Below are positions 46,779-56,311 of a stretch of DNA of 64,000 nucleotides, one piece after another (position 1 is the first letter of the stretch; the number at the start of each line of letters is the position of its first letter). Both the position numbers and the translations under genes were made by a program. The notes beneath the pieces are model-generated. The model made no database searches. It was not told the DNA's origin and saw only the letters and a list, made by a program, of their open reading frames with translations. The stretch is from contig NTJP01000008.1 in assembly GCA_002457145.1 (NCBI GenBank), positions 1-64,000 of the forward strand. Reading direction: 5' to 3'. This DNA is from Marine Group II euryarchaeote MED-G38 (GTDB lineage: Archaea; Thermoplasmatota; Poseidoniia; Poseidoniales; Thalassarchaeaceae).

Positions 46779-47221
46779 TGGCTGCAAGAAAATCACGTAA
46801 GATTGCCAACGTTACTACCAGTGGAAAAAGAAAAACCTCAATTGCTAGAGCAGTAGTAAGCAAAGGAAAAGGTCGTATCAGAGTCAATGGTCAACCCATC
46901 CACATCATGGAACCAACCTTAGCTAGAAGAAAAGCATTAGAGCCAGTCCAAATTGCAGATGCAATGAATAGACTATCGGGTGTTGATATCAAAGTAGATG
47001 TTCATGGAGGAGGTCAAATGGGTCAAGTGGATGCAATTAGAACTGCTATCGCTCGTGGCTTAGTTAAATGGAATGATGGAGCAGAAGGAGATGATGAAGA
47101 ATTAAGAGATGAATTTATCAGATTTGACAGGTCCCTTTTGGTCAACGATCCACGTAGGAAAGAACCCAAGCATCAAATGGGACGTGGTGCTCGTAAGAAG
47201 TGGCAGAAGTCATATAGGTAA
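46778..47221 (+). CDS. rps9: 30S ribosomal protein S9
   Basis: The 147-residue protein has TTSGKRKTSIARAVVSKGKG near the start, VHGGGQMGQVDAIRTAIARGL in the core and a C-terminal tail ending KKWQKSYR. The basic C-terminal tail reaches the P-site tRNA in the ribosome. The order L13-S9-RpoN is conserved in archaea. Confidence 0.95.
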   Translation: MAARKSRKIANVTTSGKRKTSIARAVVSKGKGRIRVNGQPIHIMEPTLARRKALEPVQIADAMNRLSGVDIKVDVHGGGQMGQVDAIRTAIARGLVKWNDGAEGDDEELRDEFIRFDRSLLVNDPRRKEPKHQMGRGARKKWQKSYR

Positions 47222-47232
47222 GGTGAAGAAGT

Positions 47233-47442
47233 ATGTTGATACCAGTAAGATGTTGGAGTTGTGGCAAAGTAATAGCTCACAAATACGCTCAATACAAAGA
47301 AGCTTTAGATAATGGTGGAGATACAAATAAAGTATTAGATGATGCAGGAATTACAAGATATTGCTGCAGAAGAATGTTCGTTGGACATATCGATCTACTT
47401 GATGAAGTCGCTCCGTTCAGTGTTGCACGTGAAGAACTATAA
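47233..47442 (+). CDS. rpoN: DNA-directed RNA polymerase subunit N
   Basis: The 69-residue archaeal RpoN (eukaryotic Rpb10 homologue) has the zinc bundle Cys7-x2-Cys10 and Cys44-Cys45 (MLIPVRCWSCGK, TRYCCRRM). It helps assemble the RpoD-RpoL platform with RNA polymerase. It starts 11 bases after S9, the last gene of the operon. Confidence 0.96.
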   Translation: MLIPVRCWSCGKVIAHKYAQYKEALDNGGDTNKVLDDAGITRYCCRRMFVGHIDLLDEVAPFSVAREEL

Positions 47443-47492
47443 TTTTCCGGCAATATTTTGACTACGAACATTTTCGTCTTAATAATCCCAAA

Positions 47493-47570
47493 GGGCTTGT
47501 AGGTTAGCTTGGCCTATACTTCGCGGCTGGGGGTCGCGAGACCCAGGTTCAAATCCTGGCAGGCCCACCA
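47493..47570 (+). tRNA. tRNA-Pro (anticodon GGG), CCA encoded
   Basis: Acceptor GGGCTTG/CAGGCCC, discriminator A and CCA at 47568-47570. Anticodon stem CGCGG/TCGCG with loop CTGGGGG gives anticodon GGG. The T loop is TTCAAAT and the D loop holds GG. No intron. It lies 50 bases after rpoN. Confidence 0.95.
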
Positions 47571-47629
47571 TAATTTATTTTTTAGCATAGAAAGAGAGGA
47601 TTGAAGCGTACTACCTCACTTCATTAGAC

Positions 47630-49780
47630 ATGGTTGAACAGGGCACATCAAAGAAGCCCTCATCGGCCCGAATTGAACAACTAGCAGAGCTTATTTCATA
47701 TCATTCTGATCTTTATTATAATAAAGCAAATCCTGAATTATCTGATTTAGAATTTGATAAGTTATGGGATGAATTACAAATTCTTTCTCCTGAACATCCC
47801 CAATTACAAAGGGTGGGATCTGATCCCCCTCCTGGCTCTGTAAAAGTTAATCATTTATTTCCGATGTTAAGCCTTGATAAGGCGAATAAAGACGATGAAG
47901 TCATTCATTATATCACTCAAACTACTGCACAAGGTCGTAGATTTGTATGTCAACCCAAATTAGATGGTTCAGCCCTTTCATTGGAATATCGTAGAGGCCG
48001 TCTAGTCCGTGCAGCGACACGCGGCAGTGGTTCTCGAGGTGAAGATATAACTGCAAATGCCCGTAGAATATCCAATATCCCAGAATCTATTGATTGGAAA
48101 GGAGATTGCCATATACGTGGAGAGGTTGTTATGCCTTTAGCAACATTTAGAGAGAAATATTCTGAAATAGCTCCAAACCCTAGAAATTTAGCTGCAGGTT
48201 CTTTACGTCAAAAGACATTAAAATCAGGAACCGGAAAAGCAGAGGATCTAATATTTCTAGCATATGGTGCTAAATTTCCAGAAGGTGAAGATAGACACCC
48301 TGATAGCAGAAATCCTCCTAATTTTACTTATGATTCAGAAATTATTTCTTGGTTAGAAAGTGTGGGTATTGAGGTTGCAGGCAATCATATTGCATCTGGT
48401 TCTGATAATGAATCGACAATTGAAGAAGTGACTTCTGCTATAGAATACTGGACACAAAAAAGAGCAGAAGCAGATTGGGAAATAGATGGCATCGTGATAA
48501 AATTAGATAGATTGGACAAAAGAGAACTTTTGGGCATGACCGCACATCATCCGAGATGGGCTTTAGCATGGAAATTTCCTCCTGAAGAAGCAACTACAGT
48601 TTTGATGGATGTTGAATGGCAAGTAGGAAGGACAGGTAACATAACTCCAGTTTCTAGAGTTGCTCCAGTAGTCGTGTCCGGAGTAACGGTTGAGAATACC
48701 ACATTACATAACCGAGGAGAAGTAATTAGATTAGGAATAAAAATTGGAGATAAAGTTCGTATTGTGCGTAGAGGAGATGTTATTCCAAAGATTATTGAAA
48801 CAATGGGTCCTGCCAAAAAAACCGATTTGATAGGTAGAAAACATGCTGATGGTTCACCTTACACTGATTCTTTGCCAGAAATAAAAAATATCAATATCCC
48901 AATTACTTGTCCTCGGTGTTCTACTGAATTAGTCGAAGATGGGGCATTTATTCGTTGTATAAATATGATTTGCCCTTCAAGATTGGAGCGCTCTATACTA
49001 TACTGGTGTCGCTATTTAGAGATGGATGGAATTGGAGAGAAACTGGTGGAACAATTATGCTCTTCCGGTTTAGTGACAAATATAGCCGATTTGTATAAAT
49101 TAGAACTTTCTGATGTAATGGGATTAGAGCGTATGGCCACTAAATCAGCGAGTAATGTAATCAAAGAAATAAGTAATACCCGACAGTTAACCCTAACACA
49201 ATTCATTTCAGCCTTTGGATTGCCTCGTGTAGGACCAGAAATAGCAACCTTGATTTCTTCAGAAGTTAAAACATTTGAGACGTTAATGGATTTAGTGGAT
49301 AACCGCAATGCAGCCATCGAGAGTGATGAACAAGGAAATATGATGAAATTTAATCTAGCGATAAACAGACTTGTTAGTATAGACGGAATAGGTGAGACAG
49401 TAGCAAGATTAGTATTAGATGGGTTGGCTAATAGATTATCTACAATAAATGAATTAAAGAAATATTTGGAAATATCAGAGGAAAAAGAGACTTTAAATTC
49501 TGGAAAATTACTAGGAAAAACATTCTGTATAACTGGAACATTAAGTCGTCCTAGAAAAGAAATTGCACTTTCAATAAAATCTGAAGGAGGAAAAGTGCAA
49601 TCTTCTATCTCTGGGAATTTAGATTATTTATTGGCAGGAGAATCTGCAGGATCAAAATTAGATAAAGCCAACCGAATAGGTGTAAAAATAATCTCTGAAA
49701 AAGAACTATCCTCTCTCATTGGAGTTGAAATATTAAAAAATTTACCAGAAGAGCATCAAACTACTCTTGGAGATTTTTAA
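47630..49780 (+). CDS. ligA: NAD-dependent DNA ligase
   Basis: This 716-residue bacterial-type ligase seals nicks with NAD. Visible in order are the Ia domain (YYNKANPELSDLEFD), adenylation Lys110 in PKLDGSAL, EIDGIVIKLDR, the OB region with GRTGNITPVSRV, a four-Cys zinc finger (CPRC near residue 427 to CPSR), helix-hairpin-helix motifs and a C-terminal BRCT domain (about residues 625-700, KTFCITGTLSRPRKE). Most archaea rely on ATP-dependent ligase, so lateral acquisition is likely; whether an ATP ligase also exists cannot be seen here. Confidence 0.95.
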   Translation: MVEQGTSKKPSSARIEQLAELISYHSDLYYNKANPELSDLEFDKLWDELQILSPEHPQLQRVGSDPPPGSVKVNHLFPMLSLDKANKDDEVIHYITQTTAQGRRFVCQPKLDGSALSLEYRRGRLVRAATRGSGSRGEDITANARRISNIPESIDWKGDCHIRGEVVMPLATFREKYSEIAPNPRNLAAGSLRQKTLKSGTGKAEDLIFLAYGAKFPEGEDRHPDSRNPPNFTYDSEIISWLESVGIEVAGNHIASGSDNESTIEEVTSAIEYWTQKRAEADWEIDGIVIKLDRLDKRELLGMTAHHPRWALAWKFPPEEATTVLMDVEWQVGRTGNITPVSRVAPVVVSGVTVENTTLHNRGEVIRLGIKIGDKVRIVRRGDVIPKIIETMGPAKKTDLIGRKHADGSPYTDSLPEIKNINIPITCPRCSTELVEDGAFIRCINMICPSRLERSILYWCRYLEMDGIGEKLVEQLCSSGLVTNIADLYKLELSDVMGLERMATKSASNVIKEISNTRQLTLTQFISAFGLPRVGPEIATLISSEVKTFETLMDLVDNRNAAIESDEQGNMMKFNLAINRLVSIDGIGETVARLVLDGLANRLSTINELKKYLEISEEKETLNSGKLLGKTFCITGTLSRPRKEIALSIKSEGGKVQSSISGNLDYLLAGESAGSKLDKANRIGVKIISEKELSSLIGVEILKNLPEEHQTTLGDF

Positions 49781-50584
49781 TCAACCATACATCGATTCAG
49801 GGCCATTATCTTCATTACTTTGATTTAGATTTACAGCCATCATATCTCTTATCTGATTTTCAATTTTTTGTGCTTCTTCAAGAAGAGGCTCAGGATCAAG
49901 ATGAATAGCAGGTAATAAACCATCTAAACACTCAATTATTCTTGCAGCAGCCCTAGCATCTGGAAATGGTTGACCTTCAATTGGACCACCACTTGATTCA
50001 GCAAGAATTGCTAAAGAATCCAAACCTCTTCTCCTACTTTCGCCCATCATAACACCTGTCATACCTCCTACTATACCATGTTTTAACAAAGGTAAACCAA
50101 TTTCTTCCAGAGTCTTTATTGCTACATCTGTGGAACCTATTCCTAGCATTGTTGTATCCTTATCATCATCATCTAATATTGTATGTCCTTCTTTGTTATT
50201 TTTTGCAAATGAATCAATCATTATTGAAATCCCAGAACCAGATTCTTTGTTCCAATCCATCAGACTCCTAGCAAGACCCATCTTTATCTGATTATCAATT
50301 TGCACTTCTGATACAATTAGGATTACTTTATCGCATCTTTCTAAGTTACAAATAGGTTCTCCGGAATAAAATCTCAAGGGAGGTAATGGCTTTCCATCTT
50401 GAACTAAGCACATTGCAGGTAATTTGGGATGACTAACTCCTCCTACTAATTTCAATTCTAACTTCTCGATCAAATAGTGTGCTACAATACTACTTACAAA
50501 CCCGACTGAAGGAAAACAATTCACAACTAATGCGCCTGTGGGTGCAATTCCTTCATCAACTTCGACTACCGGCCTCTCTGTCAT
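49781..50584 (-). CDS. PAC2 family (proteasome assembly chaperone-like) protein
   Basis: About 267 residues from ATG 50584. The open frame reaches TTG 50695, but that would overlap the divergent nuclease gene. Family marks: VVNCFPSVGFVSSIVAHYLIEKL (residues ~17-39), a central PPLRFYSGEPI, and the late GIVGGMTGVMMGESRRRGLD. Archaeal PAC2-like proteins include PbaA-type oligomers with no assured proteasome role. The C-terminus is a helical Glu-rich tail. It abuts the ligA stop back to back. Confidence 0.8.
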   Translation of the reverse strand: MTERPVVEVDEGIAPTGALVVNCFPSVGFVSSIVAHYLIEKLELKLVGGVSHPKLPAMCLVQDGKPLPPLRFYSGEPICNLERCDKVILIVSEVQIDNQIKMGLARSLMDWNKESGSGISIMIDSFAKNNKEGHTILDDDDKDTTMLGIGSTDVAIKTLEEIGLPLLKHGIVGGMTGVMMGESRRRGLDSLAILAESSGGPIEGQPFPDARAAARIIECLDGLLPAIHLDPEPLLEEAQKIENQIRDMMAVNLNQSNEDNGPESMYG

Positions 50585-50635
50585 GAAGCCTAGTGAAACT
50601 AAATCACTGTTAACCGTTACCACCTCTGGGGCATC

Positions 50636-51823
50636 ATGAAGGAGGGAGAAGTAGACTGGGGGCCCTCTGATGGATACGATATCAAAGAATATCAATTATC
50701 TCCTTCATCATGGAATAGATATGAAGAATGTCCTCGTAAATATTGGCTATCTAGACAGGGCTTACCAAAGAAAATAGGTATGCCGATTGTAATAGGTAAT
50801 GCTATTCACAATTCCATAGAGGATATCTGCAACGCCGATGTATCAGATAGGGAAAGTACAGAAAAAGGATGGCTTCCAAAATTAGCCAAGGATATACTAA
50901 GCAAGCATTGGCAATTACAAAAAGAAATTTTCTTTGAAACCAAACGACATTCAGGTTGGAAAAAAAACTCATACAACAAAGCACGAGAAGGATTGGATAA
51001 AGCCTTATTCATGCTACTTAATCAAGCAAAAATATCTGATGTAGAACTTTCCAAAGTTACAATAGATATGTGGAAGGAAGTAAAAGGTATTATTTTAGCA
51101 AATGAAGGAACAATGAATTCTGAATGTGGAAAATTAATGGGAAGATTAGATCTTTTACTGAAGGATATTGATGAATCTGGAAACGAGAAAGGTTGGATAG
51201 TTGTAGATTTGAAAACTGGCAGACCTCCAAAAGGTAGTTTGAGTGAAACAGTAAACCGTCAACTATTATTTTATCGAGATTTACTAATTTTAATCAATCC
51301 TGATCATCCATCAATAAGGACTGAAGGATGGTATACATCAAATCAAAAAATGTACGAAGCCACGGGACCATCAGTTACTGAAGATGCCATGAATGCATGG
51401 CAATCAATTGAATTAACCGATACTCCGTTTCAAGCAACACCTCAAGAATTTATTTGCGGCTTTTGTGAATGGAAAGCATGGTGTCCAAAATGGCTTGTAG
51501 CCATCCATGATGATACATTAAAAAGGCATAAAAGATTCAATGATGAAGTTGTTACTTTGATAAATTTTGACGCAGAAGAAGGCCTAGCATCATTCAAACT
51601 CATGCTTCCAGACGGAATCAATGGAAAACTAATAGATTCAGAAAAGAACTTTGGGGCTTTTTTATCAAATCAACCTTTAAATCAATTAAGAGAGTTACAA
51701 ACTTTAGGATATGATGGTCCATTATTTCTTGGTAGTACGAGGATAGATGGAGAAATTAGACATCTTGGGGACTGGTCAGAAATATTACCATGGAAACCGT
51801 TGTTAAAATCAATTAGAAATTGA
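50636..51823 (+). CDS. PD-(D/E)XK nuclease with Fe-S cluster cysteines (Cas4/AddB/Dna2-like)
   Basis: The 395-residue protein begins LSPSSWNRYEECPRKYWL, as in RecB-family nucleases, and has His58 (GNAIHNS), Asp172 (GRLDLL) and the Asp191-x-Lys193 core in WIVVDLKTG. Four cysteines with the Cas4/Dna2 pattern: Cys32, then C-x2-C-x5-C in FICGFCEWKAWCPKW. It therefore should bind 4Fe-4S and cut single-stranded DNA. A C-terminal region of about 100 residues is of unknown type. No cas genes are near. It converges on a DEDDh exonuclease (15-base overlap). Confidence 0.82.
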   Translation: MKEGEVDWGPSDGYDIKEYQLSPSSWNRYEECPRKYWLSRQGLPKKIGMPIVIGNAIHNSIEDICNADVSDRESTEKGWLPKLAKDILSKHWQLQKEIFFETKRHSGWKKNSYNKAREGLDKALFMLLNQAKISDVELSKVTIDMWKEVKGIILANEGTMNSECGKLMGRLDLLLKDIDESGNEKGWIVVDLKTGRPPKGSLSETVNRQLLFYRDLLILINPDHPSIRTEGWYTSNQKMYEATGPSVTEDAMNAWQSIELTDTPFQATPQEFICGFCEWKAWCPKWLVAIHDDTLKRHKRFNDEVVTLINFDAEEGLASFKLMLPDGINGKLIDSEKNFGAFLSNQPLNQLRELQTLGYDGPLFLGSTRIDGEIRHLGDWSEILPWKPLLKSIRN

Positions 51824-52381
51824 TTTATCCAACTCATCCCACCATGTCTGGAATTTTTCAGGATAAGTTTTCATTACTCTCCACAATAGAAGTAATGTAG
51901 CACCAGCATCTGCATCAGCCGAGTGAGCCCTTTCCAAAGTAATTCCAAATTTTTCGCATAAAGAACCTAGCTTCTTACTCCCATAATGATCAATTTTAAA
52001 TTTTCTAGCAAGTACTAATGTGTCAATAATAGCATAGGGTTTTGGCATTTCAATACCACATCTTAGATATTCCATTTCAAGAAATGGCCAATCAAATTTA
52101 TTTATATTATGACCAACAATTATTGACCCTTCAACAAGATTAGTAATTTTTTCAATATGTTCAGAAAAGTATGGAATATTTTTAACATCCATATCTGAAA
52201 TACCATGTATATCAGTAGTCTCTGAAGGGATCTTCATATTCGGGTTGACCAACGATTCAACGTTAATATGATTACCTTCTTTGTCACTTCCAACAAAGGC
52301 ATATTGTACTATTTTATGCTTATTTGAAGCAAAACCTGTTGTTTCAAGATCAAACCCGAGAACTTGAAAATTACCAAACAT
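51809..52381 (-). CDS. DEDDh 3'-5' exonuclease (DnaQ/RNase T-like)
   Basis: The 190-residue protein has the five exonuclease marks: Asp/Glu in FDLETTG, Asp in HNINKFDWPFL, and His-x4-Asp in HSADADAG. It is typical of free-standing proofreading-type exonucleases acting on single-stranded DNA or RNA ends. Its start at 52381 follows the family. It lies tail-to-tail with the Cas4-like nuclease, in an apparent DNA-repair neighbourhood with ligA. Confidence 0.88.
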   Translation of the reverse strand: MFGNFQVLGFDLETTGFASNKHKIVQYAFVGSDKEGNHINVESLVNPNMKIPSETTDIHGISDMDVKNIPYFSEHIEKITNLVEGSIIVGHNINKFDWPFLEMEYLRCGIEMPKPYAIIDTLVLARKFKIDHYGSKKLGSLCEKFGITLERAHSADADAGATLLLLWRVMKTYPEKFQTWWDELDKSISN

Positions 52382-52491
52382 ACTTTACCCAATACCCGCG
52401 AAAACGACGTCACGAATTAACTCTCTTAATTGGATGCAAATCAAATTTTTACCCAACAGCCATATGAGTGTAGAGTTCGCCTCGAGCATTG

Positions 52492-53664
52492 ATGAAAGTC
52501 ACTGCGACATCTTTAACGCTGCTAATCACCTTAATGTTGTTAGTAACTTCATTTGCAGGTTGTAGTGGACTATCTAATGTAAATCCAAACGCAAAGTTGG
52601 TTGCAGATAGAGATGAAATAAATGCTGGAGAAACTGTAAACTTCGATGCCCGCGAATCATCAACTCCAGATCCTACTATAATTGAAGAATATAGATGGAA
52701 TTTTGATGATGGCTCAACAAAAACTTCCAAACAAGGCGTTTCCAGTCATCAATTTTCAATACCAGGTTACTATTCAATAGAAGTTACAGTTGTCAATGAT
52801 CAAGGAGGGACTGATATTGCTTATGTTTCATTATTTGTTAATTCACCTCCAATACTAACCTTTGATGTCTCTACTGTAATTAGAACCGGAGATTCAGTGA
52901 TTATGGATGCTAGTGATTCTATGGATCCAGAAGGGGGAGTTGTTAGTTTTGCATGGGATTTTGATATAACTGTAGATACAAATAATGATGGAGATCCTTC
53001 TAATGATGTTGATTCTACAGATAGTATAACAACCGAACTAATTTTATCCCAATCAGGTAACCGAACAGGTAGTATTACTGTAACAGATGACAAAGGAGCT
53101 TCGAACACTTCCTCATGGTCCGTGATGGTTATTTCACGTACTTTTAGAATTGTCTGGGAGCAGCAACATGTAGAGCTTGAATGGTCAGGATATTTAGAAC
53201 AGGGACAATCATATCAGATAACTGACATCCCTCACTCCTCATCTAGAATGATAAGTGTAAATTCAACATTAGTACTTGCAAGAGATATACTTCCAATAAT
53301 GTGGCCAGAAGATAATTTTACAATGGCTATTAGCGTTCCTTCATCAGGTTGGAATATCTTTTCTGCTACTGCTCAAGATAATATTACACAAAATTCATCT
53401 GCGTCAATAGTTAGGGATAACATGAATTCTTATCCAGAATCTGGATATACAATAACCGCAGATTCTGCAGACGATCTTCTATATTCCTTATTGAATGAAC
53501 CAGGGCAAAGATTTGGTCAAGGCGAATGGATTTGGACAATAACAGCCGATGACTGCCATCCAGATATACCAATAGATGATATCGATCCAGATCAAGGTAA
53601 TGATTGGCAATTAGTAGTTGATTTTCTACTATTAGTCCCTAGAATAAGTGAAATAGGAATATAA
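52492..53664 (+). CDS. Lipoprotein with two PKD domains
   Basis: About 390 residues from ATG 52492. The signal peptide ends in lipobox VTSFAGC. Residues ~30-120 and ~125-215 are PKD/Ig-like domains (YRWNFDDGSTKTS, then VSFAWDFDITVDTNNDGD with an inserted calcium-like loop). The last 170 residues are an unknown extracellular beta-region without membrane span. PKD domains mediate protein or polysaccharide binding at cell surfaces. Confidence 0.8.
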   Translation: MKVTATSLTLLITLMLLVTSFAGCSGLSNVNPNAKLVADRDEINAGETVNFDARESSTPDPTIIEEYRWNFDDGSTKTSKQGVSSHQFSIPGYYSIEVTVVNDQGGTDIAYVSLFVNSPPILTFDVSTVIRTGDSVIMDASDSMDPEGGVVSFAWDFDITVDTNNDGDPSNDVDSTDSITTELILSQSGNRTGSITVTDDKGASNTSSWSVMVISRTFRIVWEQQHVELEWSGYLEQGQSYQITDIPHSSSRMISVNSTLVLARDILPIMWPEDNFTMAISVPSSGWNIFSATAQDNITQNSSASIVRDNMNSYPESGYTITADSADDLLYSLLNEPGQRFGQGEWIWTITADDCHPDIPIDDIDPDQGNDWQLVVDFLLLVPRISEIGI

Positions 53665-53718
53665 TAATACTGTATTTAGAGTGCGAAGTGCTTTGAACTG
53701 AAGACCAATGCCATCTAC

Positions 53719-54072
53719 ATGGTTAAGTCCATTCAGATAACCAAGGCTTCTATCCGTGATCGCCTAATAATAGATGCAGAAGTAAAAATGAATGATCCAC
53801 ATGATTATGATTTTTCTCCAAGAGCTAATATGGAGGGTAACGTGTTGCAAATACAAAATGAGGATGATCCAGAATCAATTTCTACAATTGAATTAGATAA
53901 TGAACAAATGAATACTGTAGAGAGAGATAGACTTGTAGAATTAAGAGTAAAATTTTCTGTCCATGGTATGCATGGTGTTTTGACTCATAAGACAAAGATC
54001 GCTAGAGATGGCCCAAATTCGAAGAAATTAGCTGAGCCAAGATGGAAAACAGTACTTCCTATAGTATTGTAA
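53719..54072 (+). CDS. Uncharacterised 117-residue protein
   Basis: A soluble, charged protein, predicted alternating beta strands (SIQITKASIRDRLIIDAEVKM, later ELRVKFSVHGMHGVLTHK). Met-Asn-x-x-Glu-Arg-Asp and a basic tail are visible but no known motif. It lies 54 bases after the PKD lipoprotein on the same strand and 10 bases from the converging solute-binding gene. The function is not recognised. Confidence 0.55.
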   Translation: MVKSIQITKASIRDRLIIDAEVKMNDPHDYDFSPRANMEGNVLQIQNEDDPESISTIELDNEQMNTVERDRLVELRVKFSVHGMHGVLTHKTKIARDGPNSKKLAEPRWKTVLPIVL

Positions 54073-54082
54073 TTTGATTCAA

Positions 54083-55711
54083 TTAACGCATAGGTGGAGA
54101 GTATTGTACGCCACCTTCAGATACTAATGCGTTCAGTGTCCCAGATCTAGAAATCAAGCACCCCGACATTGAATCTGAACCACTATATCCATCGTAACTT
54201 CCATCACAAAAAGCATCATCATAAGCCTCTCCATAATTTCCAACTTCTTCTAGTACTGATTGCATCCAGGTATTTGAGAGTGGATTGCTCTCAGTACCAA
54301 GTCCAAGGTTTTCGTTCAACAGTCTATCTATTGAAGGTTTACTAGTATCTGCATTCTGATAATTATTTGAGGTAATTCCTAATTCTTCTGCAGTTATCAT
54401 CCCATACCATACCCATGCAACAATCTCATTCCATTCAGTATCATAATCTCTAGTAACGGACGCCAAAGGTTCTTTAGATAATAATTCAGGCATTATTGTC
54501 ATTCCAAAATCTGCTGCTCCATTTTGTTCAATATCCCATTTTGCTGCTACCAATGCTGACATATCTCCTGTCACGGCATCACAATTTTCATTAACAAAAT
54601 CTTGAGTCTCCTGCCAAGTATTGACAGCCTGATAACTCATATTATTTTCTTCAAAGTAATCTGCAATATTCCCTGCCGAAGTACTTCCTATTGCAACACA
54701 AATACTTGCTCCATCTAAGTCTAATGCAGAAGTTGCATCAGGGAATTCATCGGTGTTTACAAGAATGCCCTGACCGTCGTAGAAATTAATAGCACCAAAG
54801 TCAGCGTTTAGACCTGCATCTCTACTAGTTGTCCAGGTAGTAGTACGAATCAGAACATCAACACTACCATTAGCTAATAATTCAAATCTATTAGAACCTC
54901 CAGAATTGATATATTCAATATCATTTTCAGGATTAAGTCCAATTGCTATTGCTATTGCTTTACAATAGGAAATATCGAGTCCAAAACGTTCACCAGTATC
55001 TGGATCAATGTCAGCCATCCCATATTGACCTTGTTTGACTCCACATTTCATATACCCACGATCAATTATTGTATCTAATGTACTATTCTCTATCACAGAT
55101 ATGGTATCAATAAGTTCTGAAATTGTAGCATTCAAGGTCGCAGCAAAATCTTGTAATTCTGAAATAACTATGGTCAAATTCTGATTCTCTGTATTCAAAT
55201 TCTGATTCTCTGTATTCAAATTCTGATTCTCTGTATTCAAATTCTGATTGGTTGAAGAAAGTGAAGATACTTGATTCTCTAGTTCTGACTTAGCGTTTTC
55301 TAAAATTCCAATTTGAACTTCTAAAACTGTCTTAGCATCTTGAAGAGAAATTATCTGTACCCCCAATTCAGTTATTATTAATTCTAGATTTGTAATATTT
55401 AGAGATAATTGATTAATCAATCCTGTATTAGTTTTGTTCTGATTGTTTAGTGAAGTTATGGATGATTCATATTCAGAAATTCGCAGTAGATGAGTTACAA
55501 TTTCGGCCTCTAGTTCAACTATTGTTAAATTTAATTGGTCAACATTCCCTTGTAATCCTTCTACAGTTAAATTTAATTCATTCATCATAAATTGATTATC
55601 TTGAATATTTATCTCAAGTTGATCTATTTTATCCTCATCCTCTCCAGTACATCCAGTTAAAGAAACAGAAATAAGCATAATTGTTGTTAAAAATGTAAGC
55701 TTTTTGTTCAT
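54083..55711 (-). CDS. Lipoprotein: coiled coil fused to an amino-acid solute-binding domain
   Basis: The 542-residue protein has lipobox LTGC (Cys21). Residues ~25-210 are a long predicted coiled coil, including three near-identical heptads NLNTENQ at ~157-178. From residue ~213 it is an SBP_bac_3-type amino-acid binding protein (MKCGVKQGQYGMADIDPDTGERFGLDISYC... described by position, and ANGSVDVLIRTTTWT). The coiled coil would hold the binder off the membrane or make oligomers. No permease or ATPase gene is adjacent, so it is an orphan binding protein here. Confidence 0.82.
   Translation of the reverse strand: MNKKLTFLTTIMLISVSLTGCTGEDEDKIDQLEINIQDNQFMMNELNLTVEGLQGNVDQLNLTIVELEAEIVTHLLRISEYESSITSLNNQNKTNTGLINQLSLNITNLELIITELGVQIISLQDAKTVLEVQIGILENAKSELENQVSSLSSTNQNLNTENQNLNTENQNLNTENQNLTIVISELQDFAATLNATISELIDTISVIENSTLDTIIDRGYMKCGVKQGQYGMADIDPDTGERFGLDISYCKAIAIAIGLNPENDIEYINSGGSNRFELLANGSVDVLIRTTTWTTSRDAGLNADFGAINFYDGQGILVNTDEFPDATSALDLDGASICVAIGSTSAGNIADYFEENNMSYQAVNTWQETQDFVNENCDAVTGDMSALVAAKWDIEQNGAADFGMTIMPELLSKEPLASVTRDYDTEWNEIVAWVWYGMITAEELGITSNNYQNADTSKPSIDRLLNENLGLGTESNPLSNTWMQSVLEEVGNYGEAYDDAFCDGSYDGYSGSDSMSGCLISRSGTLNALVSEGGVQYSPPMR
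55178..55250. repeat. Three perfect 21-base tandem repeats within the coiled-coil coding region
   Basis: Units ATTCTGATTCTCTGTATTCAA at 55178-55198, 55199-55219 and 55220-55240 are identical, and a partial fourth follows to 55250. On the minus strand each codes seven residues (one heptad) of the coiled coil. Perfect identity points to a recent duplication; the length is a multiple of seven residues, so the heptad register is kept. Confidence 0.85.
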
Positions 55712-55788
55712 AGCCGAAATTAAATTTACATCATATATGTTTCTTTTCCCTGCATTTCTATTTTTTATTAATAAGTATTCTATATCAA

Positions 55789-56268
55789 CTATTCATCCAA
55801 GTTTAATATTAGATAATAATAATCTGCAAATAGTTCTGTTTCATATGAACAACTATTCAAACATGTGCCACTGAGATTTTCAATATCGTCATATTCATCT
55901 TCTGCAATATATTTTACATATTCAGATTGATTTAATGAAATGATATTGAAATTAGAATTTGTTTGAATATCAAAATTCATCATAATTGATGCAGTTTCAT
56001 TTATTTGAATGATGATTATATCAGTTTTAGCGGCATCTAATCCAACAAAAGAAGATCCATTAATTACTTCCTCATCATTTAAGATTAGTACCAGATCTAT
56101 TTTTGCACATTTTTCAAAAAAAGAGTTGTTTGATAACTCATCAGCATCAACAGTATTGTATTCATTCACACAATAACTAGCATCTATTTTTCCTGTTGTT
56201 GATTGAGTACAACCCCCTAATGACACCGTTATTATTACAATGGCTAACGAGATTGCAACTACTCTCAT
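55789..56268 (-). CDS. Small lipoprotein of unknown function
   Basis: A 159-residue protein with signal peptide and lipobox VSLGGC (about residues 15-20). The remainder is acidic, with two cysteine pairs (SYC/KC and TCLNSC), no known domain. It diverges from the HTH gene at 56389 across a 120-base spacer that holds the palindromic array, so the regulator may control it too. The function is not recognised. Confidence 0.65.
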   Translation of the reverse strand: MRVVAISLAIVIITVSLGGCTQSTTGKIDASYCVNEYNTVDADELSNNSFFEKCAKIDLVLILNDEEVINGSSFVGLDAAKTDIIIIQINETASIMMNFDIQTNSNFNIISLNQSEYVKYIAEDEYDDIENLSGTCLNSCSYETELFADYYYLILNLDE

Positions 56269-56311
56269 GGTTAGTCATATTAGCAGTTAGAATTAAACTT
56301 ATCATTAAGTT

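Noticed and set aside
50636-51823. Calling the Fe-S nuclease Cas4
   Set aside because: No cas1/cas2 or repeat array in the window, and the protein is about twice the usual Cas4 length.
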